From the NCBI GenBank assembly GCA_017961625.1, contig JAGCWY010000119.1, positions 1 through 64,000 of the forward strand: 64,000 nt of DNA. The letters are read 5' to 3'. The position numbers and the translations under genes were made by a program. Positions 1-8,383 of the stretch are shown here, piece after piece; within the stretch, counting starts at the first letter, position 1, and each line of letters begins with the position of its first letter. The DNA comes from Ruminococcus sp. (GTDB taxonomy: Bacteria > Bacillota > Clostridia > Oscillospirales > Ruminococcaceae). Under the pieces are notes generated by a model. It was not told the origin of the DNA and made no database searches. It worked only from the letters and a program-made list of their open reading frames with translations.

Positions 1-1601
1 ATTGTGAGTGACTTAGCGCCGTTGTGCGGGAACTCTGCAACATTGTTGATAGCGCCGTCTGTAGTGCTCTCTTCCTTCTTTGCATTGAGGCTTGAGCCTT
101 CGAGTACAACGTCGTCTCCGCTTGAAGAGCTGCCGCCGCCGTAGGTGGTAACTGTTGTGGTCGTTGTATTGTCATTATTACCGCCGTAAGTTGTAACGGT
201 GGTAGAAGTTGTTGTGTTATCGGTGCTGCTTGAACCGCTTCCATTGTAGATCTTTGTAACACCGGGGATATTGGTTTCGATAGAGCCTGACTTGTAGAAG
301 TGGTAGAGACCTGCTGCCGCACCAACGAAGCCTGCATTATAGTCGCAGGCAACTTCGTTGCCGACATAGTCTGAACGAACATCTGTATAAGTACCGTTTG
401 CGTCTACAGGACCGCCGCAGAGAGCACCTACGAGAACGTTCTGGTTCTGAACGCCGTCATTCTCGGGAGCTGCACTGTTTGTTCCTGAAGCTGCTCTGTG
501 GTGAGGATTCTTTGAAGAATTGGACTTAAATCCGCATACGAGGCAGTAAGACTGACCATTTGCGAATGCTCTGTCACCTGTGAGGTACTGCATCTGACCC
601 TTAGCCCATGAAGGATCTGCCTTGCTGTACTTTGAAGCTATAAGCGAGCACATCTGAGCTGTAGCATTGTGTCTTGCCGAGCCCCACTTGTCGTAGAACT
701 TGTAGCCGTCACCGCCGCCGAGGTCGTGAACTCCACCCCAGTCTCCGGTGATCTCACCCTTAAGTATAGAAGCACCTGTAGCAACATTCTCCCAGTTCAT
801 GACCCACCAGCCCTCGGGGCAGTTGTTAAGATCGTTCTTGTACTGGTCGTCCTTTGTTGCGATGTAGAGCCAGCCTGCTGCCCATGCGAGCTCGTCTGCG
901 GAGCCGCTTTCGCCGCTACCGTAGAATTCACATGAGTAAGTTGCGGGATTCTGCTTTGAGAAGCTGTAAAGAGCCTTAGCGTACTTGAGGTCTTCTTCGT
1001 TGCCAAAGTTTACATAATTAGCTGCGAGAGCTGCTGCATATTCAGCGGTAACGTTAGCGGCGCCGCCTGTTGACCAGAGCATACGTCTGCTGCCGTTTTG
1101 TGTCTCAGGGGGGCCCCAGTAATCGTGGTCGGAGTTTCCTTCGCCCTTTTCAATAAGAACCTTAGATACGTTGTTGCCGTTTAGAACTGTAGCGTCACGC
1201 ATGAATTTTGCGAAACGGTCTGTTATGACCTTAAGATGAGCTGTCTGACCTGTTGAGTCGAATGCGTCCTTGAATTCGTAGTAAGCCCAGCCGAGAGTAG
1301 AAGCTGTATAGCCTTCGGGCTGACCGAACCATACATGGTCACCTGCGTCGTGGAAACCGCCGGGAACCTCATCGTCCATATGGCAGTTACCTCTCCATGA
1401 GAGAGCGCAGTCCGAATTGTTGCCGCACATATTTGCGTCATAGAAATAGAGGGAATACTGAAGAAGTTTAGCGTAGTTGTCACCGTCTGCTGCATTTGAT
1501 ATGAGAGAGGGAGTCACCACTGCGGACAGAGGTGATACAAATGCAGAAACAGCTACTGCGCTGCTTATGATGGCTGATTTCAGCCTGTTGAATTTTATCA
1601 T
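1..1601 (-). CDS. Secreted GH9 cellulase, C-terminus cut by window edge
   Basis: Glycoside hydrolase family 9 endoglucanase/cellulase, secreted, acting on beta-1,4-glucan. Reading the complement from ATG at 1601, the protein opens with a Sec signal peptide (MIKFNRLKS, then a hydrophobic Ala/Val/Ser stretch, likely cleavage near residue 37). The GH9 domain follows: the GGFHDAGDH motif with the catalytic-base aspartates, an HHRAA substrate-binding motif, and a GNEVACDYNAGF block carrying the acid Glu, all intact. After the catalytic domain comes a Thr/Ser linker with a twice-repeated TTVTTYGG unit, then the start of another module (ending ..GAKSLTI at the edge), possibly a carbohydrate-binding module. 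Whether a dockerin follows cannot be seen. A possible -10 (TATAAT) lies at 1652-1657 on this strand. It is followed downstream-upstream by a second GH9 gene on the same strand, so this is a small cellulase locus. Confidence 0.93.
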   Translation of the reverse strand, partial: MIKFNRLKSAIISSAVAVSAFVSPLSAVVTPSLISNAADGDNYAKLLQYSLYFYDANMCGNNSDCALSWRGNCHMDDEVPGGFHDAGDHVWFGQPEGYTASTLGWAYYEFKDAFDSTGQTAHLKVITDRFAKFMRDATVLNGNNVSKVLIEKGEGNSDHDYWGPPETQNGSRRMLWSTGGAANVTAEYAAALAANYVNFGNEEDLKYAKALYSFSKQNPATYSCEFYGSGESGSADELAWAAGWLYIATKDDQYKNDLNNCPEGWWVMNWENVATGASILKGEITGDWGGVHDLGGGDGYKFYDKWGSARHNATAQMCSLIASKYSKADPSWAKGQMQYLTGDRAFANGQSYCLVCGFKSNSSKNPHHRAASGTNSAAPENDGVQNQNVLVGALCGGPVDANGTYTDVRSDYVGNEVACDYNAGFVGAAAGLYHFYKSGSIETNIPGVTKIYNGSGSSSTDNTTTSTTVTTYGGNNDNTTTTTVTTYGGGSSSSGDDVVLEGSSLNAKKEESTTDGAINNVAEFPHNGAKSLT

Positions 1602-1819
1602 GTTATCACTCTTCTTTCAAAATTTTTTGCCTATAATATGCCTCAAAATACATTATACAGGGTTTAGGGAAAAAATTGGTTACAAAATGGTAACAGAAAT
1701 ATTACAATCTGGTGAAATGCGTGCTAAAAAGAGCAATTTCAGCATAGTGCGCAAAAAACGCCTTATGATATTGTATATTATCACCATAAATATCCTGTAA
1801 GTATATTAACAAAAGGAAA

Positions 1820-1846
1820 TCCGCGCAAAGGCGTGCTTTGCGCGGA
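1820..1846 (-). terminator. Hairpin after the GH9-dockerin gene
   Basis: Perfect 11-bp inverted repeat (1820-1830 with 1836-1846, loop of 5), lying just past the stop of the gene ending at 1859. On the minus strand a T-rich stretch follows. Likely rho-independent terminator. Confidence 0.75.
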
Positions 1847-1858
1847 AACAAATGGGGA

Positions 1859-4420
1859 TTATGTAGTCGTTAAAGATTTGATAAGACCGAGTAGCAGCTT
1901 TTGTATAGCCTGTGCGTCATTGTTTGTCAGACCGTTTCCGTCTGCGTCCCCGTTGTCTATACCCTGTTGGGTGATATGTTTTTCATCGGTGCCGTTCACA
2001 CCGTATTTATTGGGATTTGCCAGCGACTGCATTATGAGCACTGCGTCAGCCATATCCACCTGACCGTCAAGATTGGTATCGCCTTTGATATCGGCATTTC
2101 CCTTGACCATCAGTACGTCCAAATACGTAACATTCGGAGTACCCCCGTCCCTGATGTCTTCCATGACTTCGACGAAGGTATATCCGTCAGCCTTTGCAAA
2201 AATATCGCTGATAGAGTGGCTCTTTGCGTCTTTGTACTTTGCATAGTTGTAAATTACAGGGTTAGCATCTGCTGTATTATACCTGTATACCGGACCTGTG
2301 AAAACTTCGCGTCCGTCTATCTCATAAACAATATGTGTTGAGAATGTCAGTGTGGCGTTGTTTATGAGCTCACCGGTTTCCTTGTCCTTTACGGTTATAA
2401 CATCGGAATACTGCGGTATCCCGCTGTCAGCCTTTAATGTTATGGGGAACCTGAAACTGTTGAACCTTATCCTTTCACCTTTCGAGGTTGAGGCATCACT
2501 AGTGTATTCTACCGTATAGTCTCCGGGTTCAAGAGTGCTGAACTTGTTTCCGTACAGCCATGTGCTTTTGTCTTTCCTTATTATTGCATTTTCGGGATAG
2601 AGTGTGATATTTTCGTATATCTTGGAATCACTGTACATCGTACCTGCTCTGCTTCCTTCTGCCTCGAACCAGCGCGTCTCGTAGCGTGCCTTTACTGACA
2701 CACCTGAGAGGTCAAGCTCCTCGCCTGTGGTATAGACTGTTTTTGAAGGATATGAAATGACCTCCTGCACGATTAGTTCGGGCATCAGCGTGATTGTTAT
2801 CAGTGGAGCTTCCGTAGTAGTGACAGTTGTGGTGACGCTTGATGATGTGACTGATGTGGTGGTAGTCGTTACGGTGGCAGTTTCAGTATTTGTGGTATTG
2901 TTCTCGTCGTTTCCGAATTTGAAGCTCTCGTTTATTTCGCTTGCGCTCTTTGCAAGAGCGTCCATAGCAGAGGCGTCTCCGCCGTAGAGGTTTGCTATGC
3001 CTGCACAGGCTATTGCGAAACAGCCGTTGTAGTCGAGAGCACCCTCGGTATACTGGTATTTGTCAGTCTGATCCTGATATCCGCTCTTGTCGTCGCCGCC
3101 TACGAGGAGACCGTAAGCCGTGTACTTGGCAGAGGGATTGGACGAAGCGCCGTTTGCGTCAGTACCGGGGTTAGCTGCGCGGTGGTGTATATGTACCGGC
3201 CATTTTGTTCCGTATCCGAGAAGAAAACTGTATCCGAGGCTGTTATCGCCGAGGATATGATCCATCTGGTACTTTGCAGCCTTAGCGTATTCTGCGTCCG
3301 GGTCGCCCTTTGCAAGAGCGAGGGCGTCCATTTGCTTGGCGCAGTTGTAACGTGAAGCGCCCCAGCCGTCGGCGTTGTATGTGCCGACCTTTAGGTCACC
3401 CTGACTTTGCAGCTCTACTTTGAGTTCGTCTGCGAAAGTCTGATCGTCAGTAGCCTTATACATCATAGCTGAATAGCCCTGCCATACCTTGTTCCAGCAG
3501 TATACCCAGCCGTCGTACTGGCTGTTGCCGTAGTCCTTGTTCTTGGGAACTCTTGTAGGTTTGCTGCCTGCATCGTTTATCCAAAGCCACGCCTGAGCGA
3601 GAGCCTCCTCGTCCTGATACTGAGCCTCTGTGCCATAGTAATCGGAGAGACCTCCGCCTTCGTTGCCTACGTGCTTCTGACCGAATTCAAGAAGAGCCTT
3701 TGCATATTTGAGACACTTTGCTGAGTAGTCTGGGTCGCTCTCTTTTACAACATAGGCTGTTCCGGCAAGTCCTGCTGCCATTTCACAGCATACTGCGGAA
3801 TTGTTCTTATTTGCGGTCAGCCAGTATATTGGTCTTGCGTAGGTCTGCACCTCGGGAGCCGACCATATAGCATGGTCTTCTACTCCGTTTGCCACGACAT
3901 GAGCTATAGCAGCAACATTTCCTGAATTATCGAGGAATGTAGTTTTCATCAGGTAATCGGCTCCCCATTTCAGCTCGTAAATAAGGTGATCCTTGCAGCC
4001 TGCTTTTTCGTATACTCCAGGGTTGAGGTAATCTGACATAGCAAGACTGCTTATGCCGAAGCCGATAGTGAGATTGAATTTTATATGGTCGCCTGCGTCG
4101 TGGAAACCGCCTGATACATCGACCTTTCCGTCACCGTCGGGATCGACGGCGGACTTCAGTGAACCGTCAAGTTCGCCGACAGATGCCTGTGCGTCGTATG
4201 TATGGCAGTCGCCCCTCCATTTGAGGGGGCCGTCAGTTATGCCCTTTCCGCAGGCATTTGCATCGTACATATACAGCGACATTGCTAAAGCCTCGTAATA
4301 ATTGTTATCTGCAGCGCTTACAGTCATAACTGGTACTGCCGATATTGCAGAAGCTGCAGCAATGGCAGCCGAAACTACTGCTGACATGATCTTTCTCCCA
4401 ATAATGTTTGAATGCTTCAT
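1859..4420 (-). CDS. GH9 cellulase with Ig-like module and type I dockerin
   Basis: Cellulosome-type endoglucanase of 853 residues. Signal peptide at about residues 1-36, GH9 catalytic domain at about 40-505 with GGFHDAGDH, HIHHRAANP and the catalytic-Glu block YTEGALDYNG all present. A Thr/Val linker (about 520-545) leads to a bacterial Ig-like (Big_3-type) region with the YTTGEELDLSGV signature, a further unassigned module, and a C-terminal dockerin with two calcium-binding-type repeats (GDTNLDGQVDMADAVLIMQ and NGDADGNGLTNNDAQAIQK). The dockerin implies non-covalent docking to a cohesin on a scaffoldin. Start: a GAGAGGGG ribosome site sits about 8 bases before ATG 4420; an in-frame ATG six codons upstream (4438) overlaps that site and is less likely. 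The family assignment is secure; substrate range is inferred. Confidence 0.95.
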   Translation of the reverse strand: MKHSNIIGRKIMSAVVSAAIAAASAISAVPVMTVSAADNNYYEALAMSLYMYDANACGKGITDGPLKWRGDCHTYDAQASVGELDGSLKSAVDPDGDGKVDVSGGFHDAGDHIKFNLTIGFGISSLAMSDYLNPGVYEKAGCKDHLIYELKWGADYLMKTTFLDNSGNVAAIAHVVANGVEDHAIWSAPEVQTYARPIYWLTANKNNSAVCCEMAAGLAGTAYVVKESDPDYSAKCLKYAKALLEFGQKHVGNEGGGLSDYYGTEAQYQDEEALAQAWLWINDAGSKPTRVPKNKDYGNSQYDGWVYCWNKVWQGYSAMMYKATDDQTFADELKVELQSQGDLKVGTYNADGWGASRYNCAKQMDALALAKGDPDAEYAKAAKYQMDHILGDNSLGYSFLLGYGTKWPVHIHHRAANPGTDANGASSNPSAKYTAYGLLVGGDDKSGYQDQTDKYQYTEGALDYNGCFAIACAGIANLYGGDASAMDALAKSASEINESFKFGNDENNTTNTETATVTTTTTSVTSSSVTTTVTTTEAPLITITLMPELIVQEVISYPSKTVYTTGEELDLSGVSVKARYETRWFEAEGSRAGTMYSDSKIYENITLYPENAIIRKDKSTWLYGNKFSTLEPGDYTVEYTSDASTSKGERIRFNSFRFPITLKADSGIPQYSDVITVKDKETGELINNATLTFSTHIVYEIDGREVFTGPVYRYNTADANPVIYNYAKYKDAKSHSISDIFAKADGYTFVEVMEDIRDGGTPNVTYLDVLMVKGNADIKGDTNLDGQVDMADAVLIMQSLANPNKYGVNGTDEKHITQQGIDNGDADGNGLTNNDAQAIQKLLLGLIKSLTTT

Positions 4421-4442
4421 TTCAAACACCCCTCTCATACTT

Positions 4443-4464
4443 TATAGAAGTATAAACTTCTATA
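4443..4464. promoter_or_regulatory. Inverted repeat in GH9-dockerin leader
   Basis: Perfect 9-bp arms (TATAGAAGT / ACTTCTATA) around a 4-base centre, between the likely -10 region (TATAAT near 4470) and the ribosome site of the GH9-dockerin gene. It could be an operator for a cellulase regulator or an mRNA-stabilising hairpin; the sequence does not decide. Confidence 0.45.
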
Positions 4465-4590
4465 ACATATTATAACATATTTTTTACAGATTTTGTGAAT
4501 ATTTTATGTAATTACGCACAAAGCGGCAAATCTTTGTGGGATACATCAAAAACGTCGTATATCATTTGTGCGATATACCAGTCAGGGGAT

Positions 4591-4680
4591 AAGAATAGGG
4601 CTGCAGCAGGCAGCCCTATTCTTGATATGACTATGCGGGGCGCACTCAGTACGCCCCGCATCTAAGCGGTAAAGCCGCTT
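4591..4680 (-). terminator. Three consecutive hairpins downstream of the solute-binding protein gene
   Basis: Three separate inverted repeats follow the stop at 4683: 4664-4680 (6-bp arms), 4635-4659 (8-bp GC-rich arms) and 4591-4623 (14-bp perfect arms, 5-base loop). None has a long T tract directly after it. They probably act together as a transcription stop or 3' stabiliser for the minus-strand gene and separate it from the cellulase gene. Confidence 0.6.
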
Positions 4681-4682
4681 CA

Positions 4683-6050
4683 TTATTGTTGATCGTTGTA
4701 TTTTTTTAGCTCCTCGTCGATAATGGGAGACATTCTGTCCCTGAGTTCGCCCCATGATCCTACGGGAGCGCCGCCCTCAAGGAGAGCAGAGGTTATATTG
4801 TTCATTACGCCGCGGGTCTCAAAGGTGTAGTTGCCGTTGCCGTACATTTTTTCACTCATTCCGTAGCCGAGATCGAAAACGGGAGTGACCTTTGACGGGT
4901 CGAGAAATTCCTGTATAGCGTTGTACTGCTCCTCGGTTATCTCCTTCAGAGCCCTTTCCTTAGCGGAGTCTTTAAGCTCTGTCACAGCAAGGCGCTCGCA
5001 TTTGAGGTATGTGGCTACAGCTTTGCCCTTTGTGGAAGTCTTGACCAGCATACGCGCATTTGCCCTGCAATTGATATAGTTCTTGTCTGCACCGGGCATT
5101 TTCGGGAAGGGCACGACCATTATATCCAAATCACGGCCGTACTTGTCAGATATAGGCAGGGACCAGTCCCTTGAGGCATAGAACAGAGTGTTCTGATCGC
5201 TCAGGAACATGTCGCTCCAGTTGCTGTTATACAGCCACCTTGAACGAATATCCTGCATGAAAGCCTCGGCGCTCTCTATCTTAGGATCACCGATATTGTT
5301 TTTTAGGCTGCTGCCGTCGAATCCGATGACTGTGCTGCCCGTAGAGGAGAGTATCGCCTCTCCGTAGAAGCCGCTTATGCCGAAATGGTGCGCAGCCGTC
5401 TCGCTTCCAGAGAACTTGTTTATCATATCCAGCATGGTATTCCAGTCCCACTTGCCATCCTTGTAGAGGGTGTAGGGGTCATCTATGCCCTCGGACTGCA
5501 TGAGCTTTCTGCTATAGGTGAGGAGATAGGGCTCGGAAAGGGTGTAGGGCACAACATAGTGTTCGCCATTGTAAGCGAACATATCTATCACCTCTGACAT
5601 ATCGTCCCAGATACCCTCGTTCATGCCAAGCTGCTCATAGTAGGGGTCGAGAGGCTGGAAGAGGTCGCGGCATACGCCTTCCGGGAACATTCCATCCTCA
5701 TAGGGGAACATATCCACCTCTTCACCGGCATTTATCAACTCCGCAAGCTTGGAGAGCTTGTTGTCCGGAGTGGTCTGTATGTAGTTTATCCTTCCGCCGT
5801 ATATGTCCTCATAGATAGCGAGAGCCGCAGGGCGCTCGTAGCTGGGATCGTTGAGGTCGTAGTCCGCTAGCCATGTTATCTCGGTATCATGGGGATCGGC
5901 AGCAGGAGCGGTGCTTTCCACAGCTGCCGTGCTTTCCGGTTCGGGTACGTCATGCGTGTTGTTTTTGTTCTTTTTGCTGCATGAGACTGCACATGAAAGA
6001 ACAGTCACAGAAGCTATGAGAGCCGCTGGGACTCTCCAGGGATTTGTCAT
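4683..6050 (-). CDS. Extracellular solute-binding lipoprotein (sugar ABC type)
   Basis: Probable substrate-capture lipoprotein of a carbohydrate ABC importer (family 1 solute-binding protein), 455 residues. The N-terminus has a hydrophobic stretch and a lipobox AVSC, then a charged, Asn/Thr/Pro-rich linker, then the binding fold with typical stretches (ITWLADYDLNDP, GICRDLFQPLD-like and EHYVVPYTLSEP). It would be lipid-anchored on the outer face of the membrane. No permease or ATPase gene is adjacent in the window, so it is an orphan, or its partners lie elsewhere. It stands between the GH9 cellulase genes and a divergent promoter, which suggests oligosaccharide binding; the ligand is inference. 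A strong promoter and a perfect palindrome precede it. Confidence 0.8.
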   Translation of the reverse strand: MTNPWRVPAALIASVTVLSCAVSCSKKNKNNTHDVPEPESTAAVESTAPAADPHDTEITWLADYDLNDPSYERPAALAIYEDIYGGRINYIQTTPDNKLSKLAELINAGEEVDMFPYEDGMFPEGVCRDLFQPLDPYYEQLGMNEGIWDDMSEVIDMFAYNGEHYVVPYTLSEPYLLTYSRKLMQSEGIDDPYTLYKDGKWDWNTMLDMINKFSGSETAAHHFGISGFYGEAILSSTGSTVIGFDGSSLKNNIGDPKIESAEAFMQDIRSRWLYNSNWSDMFLSDQNTLFYASRDWSLPISDKYGRDLDIMVVPFPKMPGADKNYINCRANARMLVKTSTKGKAVATYLKCERLAVTELKDSAKERALKEITEEQYNAIQEFLDPSKVTPVFDLGYGMSEKMYGNGNYTFETRGVMNNITSALLEGGAPVGSWGELRDRMSPIIDEELKKYNDQQ

Positions 6051-6069
6051 TATAATAGCTCCTTTCGGA

Positions 6070-6088
6070 AGCTGCGGTTACCGCAGCT
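6070..6088. promoter_or_regulatory. Perfect palindrome between promoter and solute-binding protein gene
   Basis: AGCTGCGGT T ACCGCAGCT: 9-bp arms with a single central base, between the promoter (6101-6129) and the ribosome site of the minus-strand gene. Position and symmetry fit a repressor operator of the LacI type. The regulator is not in the window. Confidence 0.5.
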
Positions 6089-6100
6089 CAGTCTTTAACT

Positions 6101-6129
6101 ATTATACCCGTTTCGTTCCCACCTGTCAA
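6101..6129 (-). promoter_or_regulatory. Promoter of the solute-binding protein gene
   Basis: On the minus strand a TTGACA (-35, 6124-6129) and a TATAAT (-10, 6101-6106) are separated by exactly 17 bases, matching the sigma-A consensus. Confidence 0.8.
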
Positions 6130-6285
6130 GGATGGTATGGAGATTGACATATACTTTGTCCCCGTAACACGGAGCTTTACCGACATTAAAATACTTTTTT
6201 AGTAGAGTCTTTGGTGAAAAATGCCAAAAACGGAGTACGTTATATGTCAACTTGGTAAAAAATTGCGGAATCTGTGCAAAATCGC

Positions 6286-6314
6286 GTGACATTTTAAAAT
6301 TCCTGTGATATAAT
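6286..6314 (+). promoter_or_regulatory. Promoter of the VanY-fold gene
   Basis: GTGACA (6286-6291), 17-base spacer, TATAAT (6309-6314), some 65 bases before the start codon at 6381. Confidence 0.6.
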
Positions 6315-6380
6315 ATTAAGGAAGTTTTAATAACAACGGGTAGCAGTCTGCCCGATCAATACAGAAAGGGATTTATCATA

Positions 6381-7478
6381 ATGGATGACAACAGATACAG
6401 TTCCAACCGTCCCCGCAGAAGAGTATCCCGCAGGACATACAGAAACAGAAGGCTTGTAGCGCTTGCGATAATAGCGTTTCTTGTGCTTCTTTTTGTCGTG
6501 CTCATCGCTAATGCCTGCAAAAAGAAGTCTGATACAAAGACTGGTTCCAAGAGCAAGAACGACACGACCATAACCACCACAACAACTACTACCGATCCTT
6601 CGGTAACTACTACGGCTGTTACCACTACGGCGCTTACAGTTCCTGAAAACAAGAGCGATTTCAAGCTTGACAAGCAGGCTGTGTACATCAGCGTAGGCGA
6701 AAAGGATATGCCGAGAGTACTTGAATATCCTGACGGCACGTATGAAGCGGACGAGAGATGGTCCTCCAGCGATCCGAGTATAGCTACTGTTGATTCTTAC
6801 GGTCATATCACCGGCGTCTCGCCCGGAGTATGCTCTGTGACACTGAAATCTGCGGCAGATCCCAGTCAGGAAGTGCAGATAAAGGTAACTGTCCGCGGCG
6901 ACAGTACAGATAACAATTCAACTTCGCCTCAGTCAAACAGGGCTGAGGCTCCTGCCCCTTCTGTAGATGATACAGAGGGGCTTACTTATGTTAACGGGAT
7001 TCTTATCGTGAACAAAGAGTACGGTCTTCCTGCGACCTACGCTCCAAAGATGAACGAGCTTTGCTATCAGCAGTTCAGTCAGCTCTCTTCAGCAGCTGCT
7101 AAGGAGGGATTGAAAATATACCTTGGCTCGGGGTATATAGCCTACAAGGATCAGGAGAAGATATATAACGGTGATGTCGAAAAGTATGGCGAGTCCTTGG
7201 CTGACACCTTTTCTGCCCGTCCCGGTCATGCCGAGAGTCAGACCGGTCTCAGCATAGACTGCAATACCGCAGACTCCGCCTTTGGGTATACTGCTGAGGC
7301 TGCGTGGCTTGCACAGCATGCCCACGAGTACGGGTTCATAATCCGATATCCTTTGGGCAAGGACAATATTACGGGCTATCAGTATCAGCCGTGGCACATA
7401 AGATATGTTGGTTCCACCGTCGCTGAAAGGATATACAAAAGCGGAGTATGTCTCGAAGAGTACCTCGGCGTGGCATGA
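6381..7478 (+). CDS. Membrane-anchored Big_2 / VanY-fold protein, probable pseudoenzyme
   Basis: 365 residues. A basic N-terminus is followed by one membrane segment (about 25-46), a Thr-rich linker (about 61-87), a bacterial Ig-like Big_2 domain (about 97-172, WSSSDPSIATVDSYGHITGV) and a D-Ala-D-Ala/LD-carboxypeptidase (VanY, PF02557) fold (about 200-350). In active members the zinc ligands and base come from H-x6-D and E-P-W-H. Here the segment reads GHAESQTGLSID, so the first zinc His is Ser286, and QPWH replaces EPWH (Gln336). The conserved SGYRS Arg is Ile. Asp293 and His339 remain. The fold is clear, but the classical peptidase chemistry is unlikely; it may bind peptidoglycan. This reading relies on recalled family motifs. 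It stands alone between a promoter and a terminator. Confidence 0.85.
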   Translation: MDDNRYSSNRPRRRVSRRTYRNRRLVALAIIAFLVLLFVVLIANACKKKSDTKTGSKSKNDTTITTTTTTTDPSVTTTAVTTTALTVPENKSDFKLDKQAVYISVGEKDMPRVLEYPDGTYEADERWSSSDPSIATVDSYGHITGVSPGVCSVTLKSAADPSQEVQIKVTVRGDSTDNNSTSPQSNRAEAPAPSVDDTEGLTYVNGILIVNKEYGLPATYAPKMNELCYQQFSQLSSAAAKEGLKIYLGSGYIAYKDQEKIYNGDVEKYGESLADTFSARPGHAESQTGLSIDCNTADSAFGYTAEAAWLAQHAHEYGFIIRYPLGKDNITGYQYQPWHIRYVGSTVAERIYKSGVCLEEYLGVA

Positions 7479-7493
7479 TGAACGAAAAGGCAG

Positions 7494-7518
7494 CCCCTGT
7501 CGGCAGACAGGGGATTTT
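7494..7518 (+). terminator. Hairpin after VanY-fold gene
   Basis: CCCCTGTC / GACAGGGG with a 4-base loop, followed by a short T run (ATTTTG). Just past the stop at 7478. Confidence 0.65.
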
Positions 7519-7550
7519 GATATAATTTAAGAAGGAAAAGGCGGTGCGGT

Positions 7551-8276
7551 ATGCCAAGATTTTTTACCAATGAGATAGATGAGAACAATATAGTACTGAC
7601 AGGAAGCGATGCAAACCACATAGGACGTTCCCTGCGTATGAGACCGGGCGAGGAGGTAACAGTCTGCTGCAACGGTACGGACTACCGCTGCACTATCGGC
7701 AGTATAACTGCTGATACCGTGTACCTCGACCTCGCGGAGAAGCATAGGTGCGCGGCAGAGCCGGATATCGAGGTCACTCTTTTTCAGGCTGTCCCGAAGC
7801 TGGACAAGCTGGAATATATCATACAGAAAAGCGTGGAACTGGGAGTTTCCAGAATAGTGCCGGTGATGACGAGAAGGTGTATATCCCGGCCCGATTCGAA
7901 GGACTTTGAACGGAAGAAGCTGCCAAGGTTGAACAAGATAGCAGAAGAAGCCGCAAAGCAGTCGGGAAGGGGCATCGTCCCTGAGGTAACAGATATGGTG
8001 AGCCTTGGAGAAGCTCTTGACATGATGAAGGAGCTGGACAGGACTGTTCTCCTGTACGAGGAGGAGGGGGGCTGCTCCTTCAATGAGGTGGGTTTTGACA
8101 GTGTGAAAACTGTCGGTGTCTTCATCGGGAGCGAGGGTGGCTTCGACCGCGAGGAGGCGGAAGCAGCCGTAAAAACAGGCGCAAAACAGGTGTGGCTGGG
8201 CAGGAGAATTCTGCGTTGTGAAACTGCACCAATAACAGCCCTTTCAATTTTGATGTTTTTAACAAATAATATGTAA
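7551..8276 (+). CDS. rsmE: 16S rRNA m3U1498 methyltransferase RsmE
   Basis: RsmE-family SPOUT methyltransferase (241 residues), which methylates N3 of U1498 in helix 44 of 16S rRNA using S-adenosylmethionine. The N-terminal PUA-like region opens with MPRFFTNE and carries the HIGRSLRMRPGEE motif. The C-terminal trefoil-knot SAM site shows FIGSEGGFDREEAEAA and LGRRILRCETAPITAL, both diagnostic. Length is normal. A GGAAAAGGCGG stretch precedes the ATG. In many Firmicutes rsmE follows prmA, but here no prmA is adjacent. Confidence 0.96.
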   Translation: MPRFFTNEIDENNIVLTGSDANHIGRSLRMRPGEEVTVCCNGTDYRCTIGSITADTVYLDLAEKHRCAAEPDIEVTLFQAVPKLDKLEYIIQKSVELGVSRIVPVMTRRCISRPDSKDFERKKLPRLNKIAEEAAKQSGRGIVPEVTDMVSLGEALDMMKELDRTVLLYEEEGGCSFNEVGFDSVKTVGVFIGSEGGFDREEAEAAVKTGAKQVWLGRRILRCETAPITALSILMFLTNNM

Positions 8277-8280
8277 AGAG

Positions 8281-8309
8281 TTGAAATTTCAAAAAAGGTA
8301 TGATATAAT
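8281..8309 (+). promoter_or_regulatory. Promoter of small acidic membrane protein
   Basis: TTGAAA (8281-8286), 17-base spacer, TATAAT (8304-8309), about 75 bases upstream of the ATG at 8384. Confidence 0.7.
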
Positions 8310-8383
8310 ATTTATAGATTATCGGAGTCCGATCGCAAGCGGGTCGGTAATACTAATTCTTGCGGAGAAAAGAGGAAATTGAT

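Noticed and set aside
1477..1800. 107-codon open frame on the plus strand
   Set aside because: Overlaps the signal-peptide end and promoter region of the GH9 gene on the other strand; no ribosome site.
2757..2987. Plus-strand Val/Thr-rich frame
   Set aside because: Complement of the Thr-rich linker of the GH9-dockerin gene.
6327..6806. Minus-strand frames opposite the VanY-fold gene
   Set aside because: Poly-Val/Ser composition mirrors the Thr-rich linker of the real gene.
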